Below are positions 1 through 7,988 of a DNA stretch of 19,100 nucleotides, piece after piece. The notes beneath the pieces were generated by a model that searched no databases, was not told the origin of the DNA, and was given only the letters and a program-made list of their open reading frames with translations. Each line of letters starts with the position of its first letter. Within the stretch, counting starts at the first letter, position 1. The stretch lies in NCBI GenBank assembly GCA_937925605.1, contig CALALV010000100.1, positions 1 to 19,100 on the forward strand, in the 5' to 3' direction. The position numbers were made by a program, and so were the translations under genes. This stretch comes from an uncultured Woeseia sp. (GTDB taxonomy: Bacteria; Pseudomonadota; Gammaproteobacteria; Steroidobacterales; Woeseiaceae).

Positions 1-1631
<1,631 letters not shown>

Positions 1632-1672
1632 GCGTACTCCCCCCCGCGCTCGTCGTCACGCGATCCGGGCTG

Positions 1673-3502
1673 TTACCAGCCGCAGTTGCGGCCCTCGTTG
1701 CGTTCCTCGAGCCAGGCCATCAGCGGCGCGAAGTAGTCGATGATCGCGGTCGCGTCCATCTCGCGCGAGCCGGTCATTTCCTCGAGCGTGTCCTGCCACG
1801 GCTGGCTGGCGCCGGCCGCGAGCATCGCGGCGAGTTTCTCGCCGGCCTCGCGGCTGCCGAAGATCGAGCATTCGTACAGCGGGCCGTCGTGGCCCGCGGT
1901 CGCGCACAGCGAGCGATGGAACTGGAACTGCAGGATGTGGGCGAGGAAATAGCGCGTGTAGGAGACGTTGGCCGGCACGTGGTACTTCGCGCCGGGGTCG
2001 AAGAACTCCTCGCCGCGCTGCGACGGCGGCGCGATGCCCTGGTAGCGCGTGCGCAGGTCCCACCAGGCCGCGTTGTAGTCGCCCGGGCCGACGTCGCCCG
2101 AGAACACGCGCCAGCGCCACTCGTCGATCAGCTTGCCGAACGGCAGGAACGCGACCTTGTCGAGCGCCTGCAGCATCTGCCGGTTGATGACGGCCTCCTC
2201 GCTCTCGGCCGCGGACTCGACCAGCCCGACCTCGGCCAGGAAGCCGGGCGTCATCGACAGCGTGATCATGTCGCCGATGGCCTCGTGGAAGCCGCCGTGC
2301 GCGCCGCCCTGGAACAGCGGCGGCTGGATGCTGTACGCGCCCTGGTAATAGTTGTGGCCGAGCTCGTGGTAGATGACCCTGAGGTCGTCGTAGGCCGGCT
2401 CGATGCACATCTTGATGCGCAGGTCGCGGCCGCCGTCGAGGCCCCAGGCGCTCGCGTGGCACTGCACGTCGCGGTCGGCGGGTTTCTCGAACAGCGAGCG
2501 CTCCCAGAAGGTCTCCGGCAGCTCGGGCAGGCCGAGCGAGACGTAAAAGGCCTCGGCCGACTCGACCATGCGCCGCGGCGTGTAGCCCTGCGCGACGAGC
2601 GCGCTGTCGACGTCGAGGTCGCTGACGCCCGGGTAGGGCTCGAGCAGGTCGTAGATGCCGCTCCACTGCTGTGCCCACATGTTGCCGAGCAGGTGCGCGG
2701 GGATGGGTCCTTCCGGCGGCACGCGCTCGGGCCCGTAGCGGGCCGACAGCTCCGCGCGCACGTGGCAGTGCAGCGCGTCGTACAGCGGCCGGACCTGGTT
2801 CCACAGGCGCTCGGCCTCGGCCTCGAACTCGGCAGGCGACATGTCGTAGCCGTCCTTCCACATCTCGCCCAGGTCGCTGTAGCCGAGCTCGGCGGCGCCC
2901 TCGTTGACCAGCTCTACGAAGCGCGTGTACTTGTCGCGCATCGGCACCGAGACCGTGCGCCAGCCGCTCCACGCGGCGAGCTGCTCGTCGTAGTCGCGGC
3001 TCTCGACGAACACGTCCTCGAGCTCGGTCAGGCCGCGGCAGCCGTCGTCGTCGCAGAACTTGCCGGCGCCGTACATGCCGGCCAGCTCCTCGGTCAGCGC
3101 CGCGAGCTCGCGGCGCTTCGCCGGGTCGGACGGCGCCGGTTCCGAAGTCTCGAGCTTCAGGAGCTTCAGCGCGCGCGCCGTGGCCGGCGCCAGCTCCTGC
3201 TGCGCGTAGGCCAGCGATGCCGCGACCGAGCGGCTGTGCCACTCCGCGTAGCGTTCCGCCATCGCCGAGGCGAGGATCGCGGTGTCGTGCATGATGTAGG
3301 TGGCGCGCACCCAGTTGGCCGCGCCGGTCAGGCGGTTCTGCTCGGCGAGCTCGTCGTTGATGCGCGCGACGAACTCGTCGGCCGTCTCGACCGGCGCGTC
3401 GTCCTCGACGCGGACCTCGCAGCCCGCTGCCGCGAGCGCCGCCGCCGCGAGCAGCCCGTGGCGCAGGCCCGCGCGGATTCCCGCATGCCGTGGTTGGCGC
3501 AT
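1673..3502 (-). CDS. M2 family peptidyl-dipeptidase (bacterial ACE-like), lipoprotein
   Basis: This 609-residue protein belongs to the angiotensin-converting-enzyme family, zinc peptidases that remove C-terminal dipeptides from oligopeptides. The zinc site is HELGH at 379-383 with E380 as catalytic base and E407 (HEAIGD) as third ligand, the same 24-residue spacing as in ACE. Other ACE landmarks are MWAQQWSGIYD at 275-285, CHASAW at 348-353, H508 and the R517-Y518 pair that match the transition-state and chloride-binding residues of ACE, and cysteines C150/C155 and C348/C366 in the positions of ACE disulphides. The N-terminus is a signal peptide with a lipobox ending at C28 (AAGC), so the enzyme is probably anchored in the envelope. 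A good AGAGG ribosome site precedes the ATG. It follows the POT transporter gene by 37 bases, which suggests combined extracytoplasmic peptide trimming and dipeptide uptake. Confidence 0.95.
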   Translation of the reverse strand: MRQPRHAGIRAGLRHGLLAAAALAAAGCEVRVEDDAPVETADEFVARINDELAEQNRLTGAANWVRATYIMHDTAILASAMAERYAEWHSRSVAASLAYAQQELAPATARALKLLKLETSEPAPSDPAKRRELAALTEELAGMYGAGKFCDDDGCRGLTELEDVFVESRDYDEQLAAWSGWRTVSVPMRDKYTRFVELVNEGAAELGYSDLGEMWKDGYDMSPAEFEAEAERLWNQVRPLYDALHCHVRAELSARYGPERVPPEGPIPAHLLGNMWAQQWSGIYDLLEPYPGVSDLDVDSALVAQGYTPRRMVESAEAFYVSLGLPELPETFWERSLFEKPADRDVQCHASAWGLDGGRDLRIKMCIEPAYDDLRVIYHELGHNYYQGAYSIQPPLFQGGAHGGFHEAIGDMITLSMTPGFLAEVGLVESAAESEEAVINRQMLQALDKVAFLPFGKLIDEWRWRVFSGDVGPGDYNAAWWDLRTRYQGIAPPSQRGEEFFDPGAKYHVPANVSYTRYFLAHILQFQFHRSLCATAGHDGPLYECSIFGSREAGEKLAAMLAAGASQPWQDTLEEMTGSREMDATAIIDYFAPLMAWLEERNEGRNCGW

Positions 3503-3539
3503 GGTGTTACCTCTTTTCTGTAGCTGTCTGGTTTGCCCC

Positions 3540-5060
3540 TTACTTCACGCCGCCCATCAGCCTGCGCAGCGGCTTCGTCAGCAGCAGCAGGATCAGCCCG
3601 GTGCCGGCCGTCGTCATGACGATCGTCATGTACTGGTCCGGGAAGGCGCCGACGTTGTCGGGATCGAAGTCGCCGGCGATCTGCCCGGCGATCAGGTTGC
3701 CGAGCGCGATCGACACGAACCAGATGCCCATCAGCTGCCCGACGTAACGCTTCGGCGCCAGCTTCGTCGTGGCCGACAGGCCGACCGGCGACAGCGCCAG
3801 CTCGCCGAAGGTGTGGAACAGGTAGGTCAGGATCAGCCAGGTCGGCAGCGCCTTGTCGCCGCTCGCGACGATGGTCGAGGCGATCACCATCATGCCGAAG
3901 CCGACGGCCAGCAGGATCAGGCCCAGGCCGAACTTCGCCGGCGTCGACGGGTCGAGGTTGCGCTGCGCCAGCCAGACCCAGAGCCATGCGAACACCGGCG
4001 CGAAGATGATGATGAAAATCGAGTTGATCGACTGGAACCAGGTCGACAGCAGCGTGACCCAGCCGAGGTCGAGCTGCGTGTAGCGGTCCGCGAACAGGTT
4101 CAGCGAGCTGCCGGCCTGCTCGAAGCCGGACCAGAACATCGCCGAGCCGAAGAACAGGACGATGAACACGCCGACCCGCTTCTTCTCGACCGGCTCCAGT
4201 TCGCCGAACATGAACATGTTGATGAAGAACAGCGCGGTGACGCCGAGGATCACCCAGGTCGAGCCGCGCGAGATCGCCAGCGGGTCAAGCTCGAAGACGC
4301 CGTTGATCGCCAGCAACACGAACACGACGACGGCGCCAACGCCGCCCCAGACGATGCGCCAGTTGCGCCGGTGCTGCGCCGCGTCGCGCACGGGGTCCGC
4401 GGCATGCGCGGGCTCGAGGCCTGCGCTGCCGAGGTAATGGCGGGTCATCCAGAACTGGATCACGCCGAACAGCATGCCGACGCCGGCGGCCGCGAAGCCC
4501 CAGTGCCAGCCGAAGGTCTCGCTCTGCGCGAGCGAGCCGCAGACCAGCGGGCCGAGCATCGCGCCGATGTTGATGCCCATGTAGAAGATCGAGAAGCCGC
4601 CGTCGCGCCGCGGGTCGCCAGGCGCGTACAGCTCGCCGACGATCGCGCTGACATTCGGCTTCAGCAGGCCGGTGCCGAGCACGACCAGCAGGAGCCCGAT
4701 GAAGAATGCGTTGACCGACGGGATCGCGAGCACGAAGTGCCCGCACATGATGATGATGCCGCCGATGAACACGGCCCGCTGCGCGCCGGTCAGGCGGTCC
4801 GCGATCCAGCCGCCCGGCAGCGCGACCAGGTAGACGAGTGCGGTGTAGATGCCGTAGATCGCGGTCGCGGACGCGTCGTCGAGGCCCATGCCGCCGTTCA
4901 TGACCTGGTCGGTCATGAACAGCACGAGCAGGGCGCGCATGCCGTAGTAGCTCAGGCGCTCCCACATCTCGGTGAAGAACAGGGTCGCGAGGCCGCGCGG
5001 GTGGCCGAGCACCTGCGCCTGGCTGGCCGCGTCCGCGGTAGTCGCTGCGGTATCTGTCAT
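3540..5060 (-). CDS. POT/PTR2 family proton-dependent oligopeptide transporter
   Basis: This 506-residue polytopic inner-membrane protein has the length usual for the proton-coupled di/tripeptide symporters of the major facilitator superfamily. Diagnostic features are the ExxER motif (E31, E34, R35) followed by YYGMRALL on the first helix, GLLKPNVSAIVGELY at about 131-145, and the PTR2 signature FSIFYMGINIGAMLGP at about 156-171. Many hydrophobic helices follow to the C-terminus. The start is the ATG at 5060 behind a GAGAGAGA purine stretch. It is the first gene of a minus-strand cluster; a candidate promoter lies about 90 bases upstream. The ACE-like dipeptidase behind it would supply its substrates. 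Exact peptide specificity cannot be read from the sequence. Confidence 0.95.
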   Translation of the reverse strand: MTDTAATTADAASQAQVLGHPRGLATLFFTEMWERLSYYGMRALLVLFMTDQVMNGGMGLDDASATAIYGIYTALVYLVALPGGWIADRLTGAQRAVFIGGIIIMCGHFVLAIPSVNAFFIGLLLVVLGTGLLKPNVSAIVGELYAPGDPRRDGGFSIFYMGINIGAMLGPLVCGSLAQSETFGWHWGFAAAGVGMLFGVIQFWMTRHYLGSAGLEPAHAADPVRDAAQHRRNWRIVWGGVGAVVVFVLLAINGVFELDPLAISRGSTWVILGVTALFFINMFMFGELEPVEKKRVGVFIVLFFGSAMFWSGFEQAGSSLNLFADRYTQLDLGWVTLLSTWFQSINSIFIIIFAPVFAWLWVWLAQRNLDPSTPAKFGLGLILLAVGFGMMVIASTIVASGDKALPTWLILTYLFHTFGELALSPVGLSATTKLAPKRYVGQLMGIWFVSIALGNLIAGQIAGDFDPDNVGAFPDQYMTIVMTTAGTGLILLLLTKPLRRLMGGVK

Positions 5061-5152
5061 GGATGTCTCTCTCGATTGGCCGTGCGGCAGTATCCCCCGA
5101 CCTGCCGTCTGCTTCTGTAATGTGCCGGCATTGCCGGCTTCATGGCCTCCGC

Positions 5153-5180
5153 ATTAAACACGAATGCACAGGGCACGCAA
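5153..5180 (-). promoter_or_regulatory. Candidate sigma-70 promoter for the POT-peptidase cluster
   Basis: Reading the minus strand, TTGCGT (5180-5175) and TTTAAT (5158-5153, five of six matches to the -10 consensus) are separated by 16 bases. Transcription would begin near 5146 and give a leader of about 85 bases. That leader includes a small hairpin, GCCGGC-ATT-GCCGGC, at 5124-5138. The AT-rich -10 stands out from its GC-rich surroundings, but the -35 is poor (three of six). Confidence 0.35.
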
Positions 5181-5228
5181 GCGTACGGCCGATGAGGTCT
5201 TGCCTCCTGCCAGCGCATGGCACGCCGG

Positions 5229-5384
5229 CTGCAGCGAAGGCGTGGCCCGAGGAGGGCTTTTCAGGGCCGTGCGAGGCAGGGATGCCGAGCCCGGAGCGTA
5301 CAGGGACGTATTCACAGCGTCCCCGGAAAGCCCTCCTCGGGTCGCGCCTTCGCCCACCACCGAACCTGAGCGAGAACGCTGCAG
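5229..5384. repeat. Structured intergenic inverted-repeat element (REP/MITE-like)
   Basis: Two 33-base arms, 5234-5266 and 5321-5353, are reverse complements at 29 of 33 positions and share the core CCCGAGGAGGGCTTT. The four differences are all transitions; three of them become G-U wobbles in a plus-strand transcript. An outer pair CTGCAGCG (5229-5236) / CGCTGCAG (5377-5384) brackets the arms. The 54-base centre holds a second hairpin, GGGACG (5303-5308) with CGTCCC (5318-5323). The architecture and the phrase around GGGACGTATTCACAGCGTCC look like dispersed extragenic palindromes of GC-rich gammaproteobacteria, but copy number cannot be tested here. It sits just behind tatC (stop at 5395), so it may also end or stabilise the tat transcript. 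Confidence 0.6.
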
Positions 5385-5394
5385 ACCATTCCGG

Positions 5395-6177
5395 TCAACC
5401 CGCCTCGCTTTCGGCCTCCTTCCGCTTCACGATGAAGAACCTCGACATCAGTATGCCGAGCTCGTACAGCAGGTAGACCGGCACCGCCAGCAGCGTCTGG
5501 CTGATCACGTCCGGCGGCGTCAGGAACATGCCGACGACGAAGGCCATCAGGAACACGTAGGGTCGCGCCTTCGCGAGCTTCTGCGTGTCGGTAAAGCCGG
5601 TCCAGACCAGCAGCACGGTCGCGATCGGCACCTCGAAGGCGAGGCCGAAGGCCAGCACGATGGTCAGGATGAACGACAGGTACTCGGTGATGTCCGGCTG
5701 CACCTCGACGTCGACCGGCGCGATGCCGGCGAAGAACTTGAAGATCAGCGGGAAGACGACGAAGTAGGCGAACGCGATACCGGAATAGAACAGCACGATG
5801 CTGGAGCCGAGCAGCGGGAACGCGAAGCGCTTTTCCTTGCGGTACAGGCCCGGCGCGACGAAGGCCCAGACCTGGTAGAGCACGACCGGCATCGCGATGA
5901 ACAGCGCCACGTAAAAGGACAGCATGAACGGCGCGATCAGCGGCGAGGCGGGCTTGGTCGCGATCATCTTGCCGTTCGGCAGCACCGAGACCAGCGGCTC
6001 CGCGGCGACGCTGAAGATGTCGCGCGCGAAGGGCAGCAGGATCAGGAACACGAGCAGCACGGCGCCCGCGATACGCACGAGTCGCGTGCGCAGCTCGACG
6101 AGATGCGACAGCAGCGTGCCTTCGGCCAGCTCTTCCTTTTCCTCGCCGGCCTGCGGTTGTTCGCTGGTGGCGCTCAC
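5395..6177 (-). CDS. tatC: Sec-independent protein translocase subunit TatC
   Basis: TatC is the multi-spanning receptor of the twin-arginine pathway; with TatB it binds RR signal peptides and recruits TatA to move folded proteins across the inner membrane. The 260-residue product has the conserved N-terminal segment LLSHLVELRTRL at about 22-33, the periplasmic FVAPGLYRKEKR motif in the first half, and hydrophobic helices consistent with the six-span fold. The charged N-terminal extension (SATSEQPQAGEEKEELAEG) is slightly longer than in E. coli. The start codon is GTG and overlaps the tatB stop as GTGA, indicating translational coupling. It is the last gene of tatABC and is followed by the inverted-repeat element. 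Confidence 0.97.
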   Translation of the reverse strand: MSATSEQPQAGEEKEELAEGTLLSHLVELRTRLVRIAGAVLLVFLILLPFARDIFSVAAEPLVSVLPNGKMIATKPASPLIAPFMLSFYVALFIAMPVVLYQVWAFVAPGLYRKEKRFAFPLLGSSIVLFYSGIAFAYFVVFPLIFKFFAGIAPVDVEVQPDITEYLSFILTIVLAFGLAFEVPIATVLLVWTGFTDTQKLAKARPYVFLMAFVVGMFLTPPDVISQTLLAVPVYLLYELGILMSRFFIVKRKEAESEAG

Positions 6178-6662
6178 GCGGACCCGGTCTTGCGTTCGTC
6201 GGGTTTGCTTGCGGCCGGCTCGGCCTCCGCGGAGACCGGCGTCTCTTCCGCGTCGCTCGCTGCGTCGCCGGCGCCGGTGCCCGGATTCTCAGGGCCCTGC
6301 GCCTCGGAGGCTGCATCGCCGACCCCGGTGCCGGGTTCGTCGGGACCGTGCGCCGGGGAGTAGTTGTCGTCCTTCTCCGCGGCGTCCGCGGCGGGCGCCG
6401 GCGTGTCGGCTGGCGGCGGCTCCCTGGCCGGCGGCACGTAGGTTCCGGGCGTCGAGTGCCGGGTGCGCGCGGGCGGCAGCATGTCGTACTGGCGGTCGAG
6501 GTTCAGCTCGTCCTCGAGCTGGCGCTTCATGACGCGGGTCATGCGGCGGGCCTGGCCGAGCCAGCGGCCGAGCTGGTTCGCGACGCGCGGCAGGCGCTCC
6601 GGGCCGAGTACGATCAGCCCGATCATCATCAGCAAGATCAGCTCTTGGAAGCTGACGCCCAT
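6174..6662 (-). CDS. tatB: Sec-independent protein translocase subunit TatB
   Basis: TatB is a single-span protein that partners TatC in the signal-peptide receptor complex. Residues 1-60 show the family pattern: short membrane helix with conserved Glu (E7 in FQELILL), the hinge GLIVLGPERLP at 15-25, then an amphipathic helix rich in Arg and Gln. The 162 residues end in a Pro/Ala/Glu-rich disordered tail. That tail contains an internal duplication: HGPDEPGTGVGDAASE (105-120) is repeated as QGPENPGTGAGDAASD (122-137). The gene begins 6 bases after the tatA stop and overlaps tatC by GTGA. The phrase LPRVANQLGRWLGQARRM is TatB-like rather than TatA-like, and position between tatA and tatC agrees. 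Confidence 0.95.
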   Translation of the reverse strand: MGVSFQELILLMMIGLIVLGPERLPRVANQLGRWLGQARRMTRVMKRQLEDELNLDRQYDMLPPARTRHSTPGTYVPPAREPPPADTPAPAADAAEKDDNYSPAHGPDEPGTGVGDAASEAQGPENPGTGAGDAASDAEETPVSAEAEPAASKPDERKTGSA

Positions 6663-6668
6663 GACGGC

Positions 6669-6911
6669 TTACCGGTGCTGCTCTTTCTTCGCGGGCTCGT
6701 CGACCGGGGTGTTGTCGAAATCGGCGTCCTTCGACTTGTCGCTCAGCTGGTCGTTGTTCTCTTCCTTGTCGGCGTCGGCCATGGCCGAGCGGAAGCCCTT
6801 GACGGCGCTGCCCAGGTCCGAGCCGAGCGTGCGCAGTCGCTTCGTGCCGAAGATAGCGAGCACGATGACCAGTACGATGAGCAGTTGCATCGGACCGATG
6901 TTGGATAGCAT
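6669..6911 (-). CDS. tatA: Sec-independent protein translocase subunit TatA
   Basis: TatA is the pore- or patch-forming subunit that oligomerises on the TatBC-substrate complex. The 80-residue protein has the standard layout: N-terminal membrane helix (PMQLLIVLVIVLAIFG, about 7-22) with the polar residue Q9, the FGTKRLRTLGSDLG hinge and amphipathic helix, and a charged acidic/basic tail. The ATG at 6911 follows a GGGAG ribosome site in a region with a candidate promoter at 6994-7023, so tatABC may be transcribed separately from dtd, which lies 144 bases upstream in the same direction. Confidence 0.97.
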   Translation of the reverse strand: MLSNIGPMQLLIVLVIVLAIFGTKRLRTLGSDLGSAVKGFRSAMADADKEENNDQLSDKSKDADFDNTPVDEPAKKEQHR

Positions 6912-6951
6912 CTGGCTGTAACTCCCGGGGAATGTCCCCTTGCCCTCTCAG

Positions 6952-6987
6952 CCGCTTCGGGCCGCCCGCGGGCAGCCGCCCAAGCGG
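6952..6987 (-). other. GC-rich hairpin in the tatA leader
   Basis: On the minus strand the segment begins CCGCTTGGGC and ends GCCCGAAGCGG, so CCGCTT pairs with AAGCGG and GGGC with GCCC with one bulged base. It lies between the candidate promoter and the tatA ribosome site. No T-run follows, so it is not a standard intrinsic terminator for dtd; it could be a leader structure or a Rho-assisted end. Confidence 0.35.
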
Positions 6988-6993
6988 ACGCGA

Positions 6994-7023
6994 ATTATCC
7001 GCATGATACCCCTCGCGGCGCAA
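6994..7023 (-). promoter_or_regulatory. Candidate promoter for tatABC
   Basis: On the minus strand, TTGCGC (7023-7018) and GATAAT (6999-6994, five of six) are separated by 18 bases. The alternative -10-like TATCAT overlaps the spacer. The predicted leader then carries the hairpin at 6952-6987. The whole AT-containing patch is conspicuous between two GC-rich genes. Confidence 0.4.
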
Positions 7024-7055
7024 TAAAACCGGCCACAAATCACGGACCTGTACCC

Positions 7056-7493
7056 TCAGGACTCCAGCCAGAAGGTCACCGGGCCGTCGTTGACCAGCGC
7101 CACCTGCATGTCGGCGCCGAAGCGGCCGCAGGCCACGCGCCCGAGGCGATCCTCGCATTGGACCGCGAGGCGTTCGAAAAAGTCGGCCCCGACCGCCGGA
7201 TCCGCCGCTTTCGTGAAGCTGGCGCGGGTGCCCTTGCGCGTATCCGCCGCGAGCGTGAACTGCGGTACCAGCAACAGCTCGTGGCCCGTGTCCGCGAGGC
7301 TCCGGTTCATGCGGCCCTCCGCGTCCGGAAACACGCGGTAGCCGGCAATGCGCTCGGCCAGCCGCGCCACGTCGCGCGGCTGGTCGTCGCGGTGCACCGC
7401 CACCAGCACCAGCAGGCCGCGGCCGATGGCCGCGATGCGCTCGCCGTCCACCGTGACGCTTGCCTCGCTGACCCGCTGCAACAGTCCGATCAT
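7056..7493 (-). CDS. dtd: D-aminoacyl-tRNA deacylase
   Basis: Dtd removes D-amino acids (and glycine mischarged on tRNA-Ala) from tRNAs in the cytoplasm. The 145-residue length and the sequence from MIGLLQRVSEASVTVDG to the C-terminal Gly-cisPro motif NDGPVTFWLES are characteristic. The second active-site motif reads PQFTL (V-P-Q-F-T-L-A-A-D) rather than the SQFTL of E. coli; the codon is clearly CCG. I regard this as a lineage variant, not a broken enzyme, because the rest of the protein is intact. A GGAG site lies just upstream of the ATG. It is oriented like tatABC and diverges from dctP. Confidence 0.96.
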   Translation of the reverse strand: MIGLLQRVSEASVTVDGERIAAIGRGLLVLVAVHRDDQPRDVARLAERIAGYRVFPDAEGRMNRSLADTGHELLLVPQFTLAADTRKGTRASFTKAADPAVGADFFERLAVQCEDRLGRVACGRFGADMQVALVNDGPVTFWLES

Positions 7494-7749
7494 CTGCTCT
7501 CCGTTCGTCGGGCGCTCGCCCTGCCGGGCCGGTGCCGTTCCTACCCTGCCGGGGCGCGCGCGTCCCGAAGGTGCCCGAAATCGGGGCGGGGCGCCAATCG
7601 CGGCCTTTGTTCGCGGAATCGCGAGGTTCGGCGCTCAGCCGTGGCGCGGCGGCGTGGCAGTCTGGACCATCCGGGCGGGGCCGCGGCGAAGCCCGCGGCA
7701 CCGGGCCCAGGGAGGGCCGCCACGACGGCGTCCGGGCCACGGAGGGGAC

Positions 7750-7772
7750 GGCCCCGGCCCAAGGCCGGGGCC
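7750..7772. repeat. Perfect GC-only hairpin
   Basis: GGCCCCGGCC is followed by CAA and then GGCCGGGGCC, a perfect 10-bp stem with a 3-base loop. No T-run follows on either strand. It may be part of a repetitive extragenic palindrome; it lies about 220 bases ahead of dctP and 260 ahead of dtd. Confidence 0.5.
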
Positions 7773-7828
7773 ACTCCGGCCCTGAGCTCCCACGACGACC
7801 CGCCTCAGGCCAGGAATACGAAGAAAAA

Positions 7829-7911
7829 TTCCCACCAAGCCTCGATAATTAAAAAAGTGGGATTTGATATCCACAAAACGGCCATGAGTACTGCCGCTGT
7901 GGGAAGCCTCG
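7829..7911 (+). promoter_or_regulatory. AT-rich island with repeats upstream of dctP
   Basis: TTCCCAC (7829-7835) faces GTGGGAT (7857-7863) and again GTGGGAA (7899-7905), and AAGCCTCG occurs at 7837-7844 and 7904-7911. The stretch around GATAATTAAAAAAG (7844-7857) is by far the most AT-rich part of the window. Spacing suggests an operator or promoter region for dctP, but no clean -35/-10 pair is present: TTGATA at 7864 lacks a good -10, and TACACT at 7950-7955 lacks a good -35. Confidence 0.3.
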
Positions 7912-7988
7912 TCCCCCGGCAAACGCTTCCCCCGCCAGCGGCCGCGCACTACACTGCTGCGCTTCGCCCCGACACGGACACGAGCAGT

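Larger units (their letters stand above)
5061..5394. other. Non-coding gap between tatC and the POT gene
   Basis: This 334-base stretch holds the POT leader and candidate promoter (about 5061-5180) and the inverted-repeat element (5229-5384). The short open frames in it are translations of the palindrome and have no recognisable protein features, so no gene is called. Confidence 0.6.
7494..7988. other. Long divergent intergenic region between dtd and dctP
   Basis: The 495 bases have no convincing gene. Positions about 7500-7800 are extremely GC-rich, with a perfect hairpin at 7750-7772 and a phrase around 7590-7630 that contains the direct repeat CGCGATT (minus strand). This part may be a dispersed repeat, but I cannot show other copies. 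Positions about 7812-7890 switch sharply to AT-rich sequence with short inverted and direct repeats, probably the dctP control region. Open frames through this region are low-complexity Arg/Pro/Ala translations. Confidence 0.5.

Noticed and set aside
5154..5360. A minus-strand frame of 68 codons between tatC and the POT gene
   Set aside because: It is essentially a translation of the inverted repeat and has no domain or membrane signal.
7845..7875. Hairpin plus T-run on the minus strand at 7851-7874 as a terminator
   Set aside because: The stem has only four good pairs, and no minus-strand gene lies upstream for it to end.
7158..7988. Upstream extension of the dctP frame
   Set aside because: The frame is open but encodes low-complexity Arg/Pro/Ala sequence, overlaps dtd in antisense, and would bury the signal peptide that begins at 7989.
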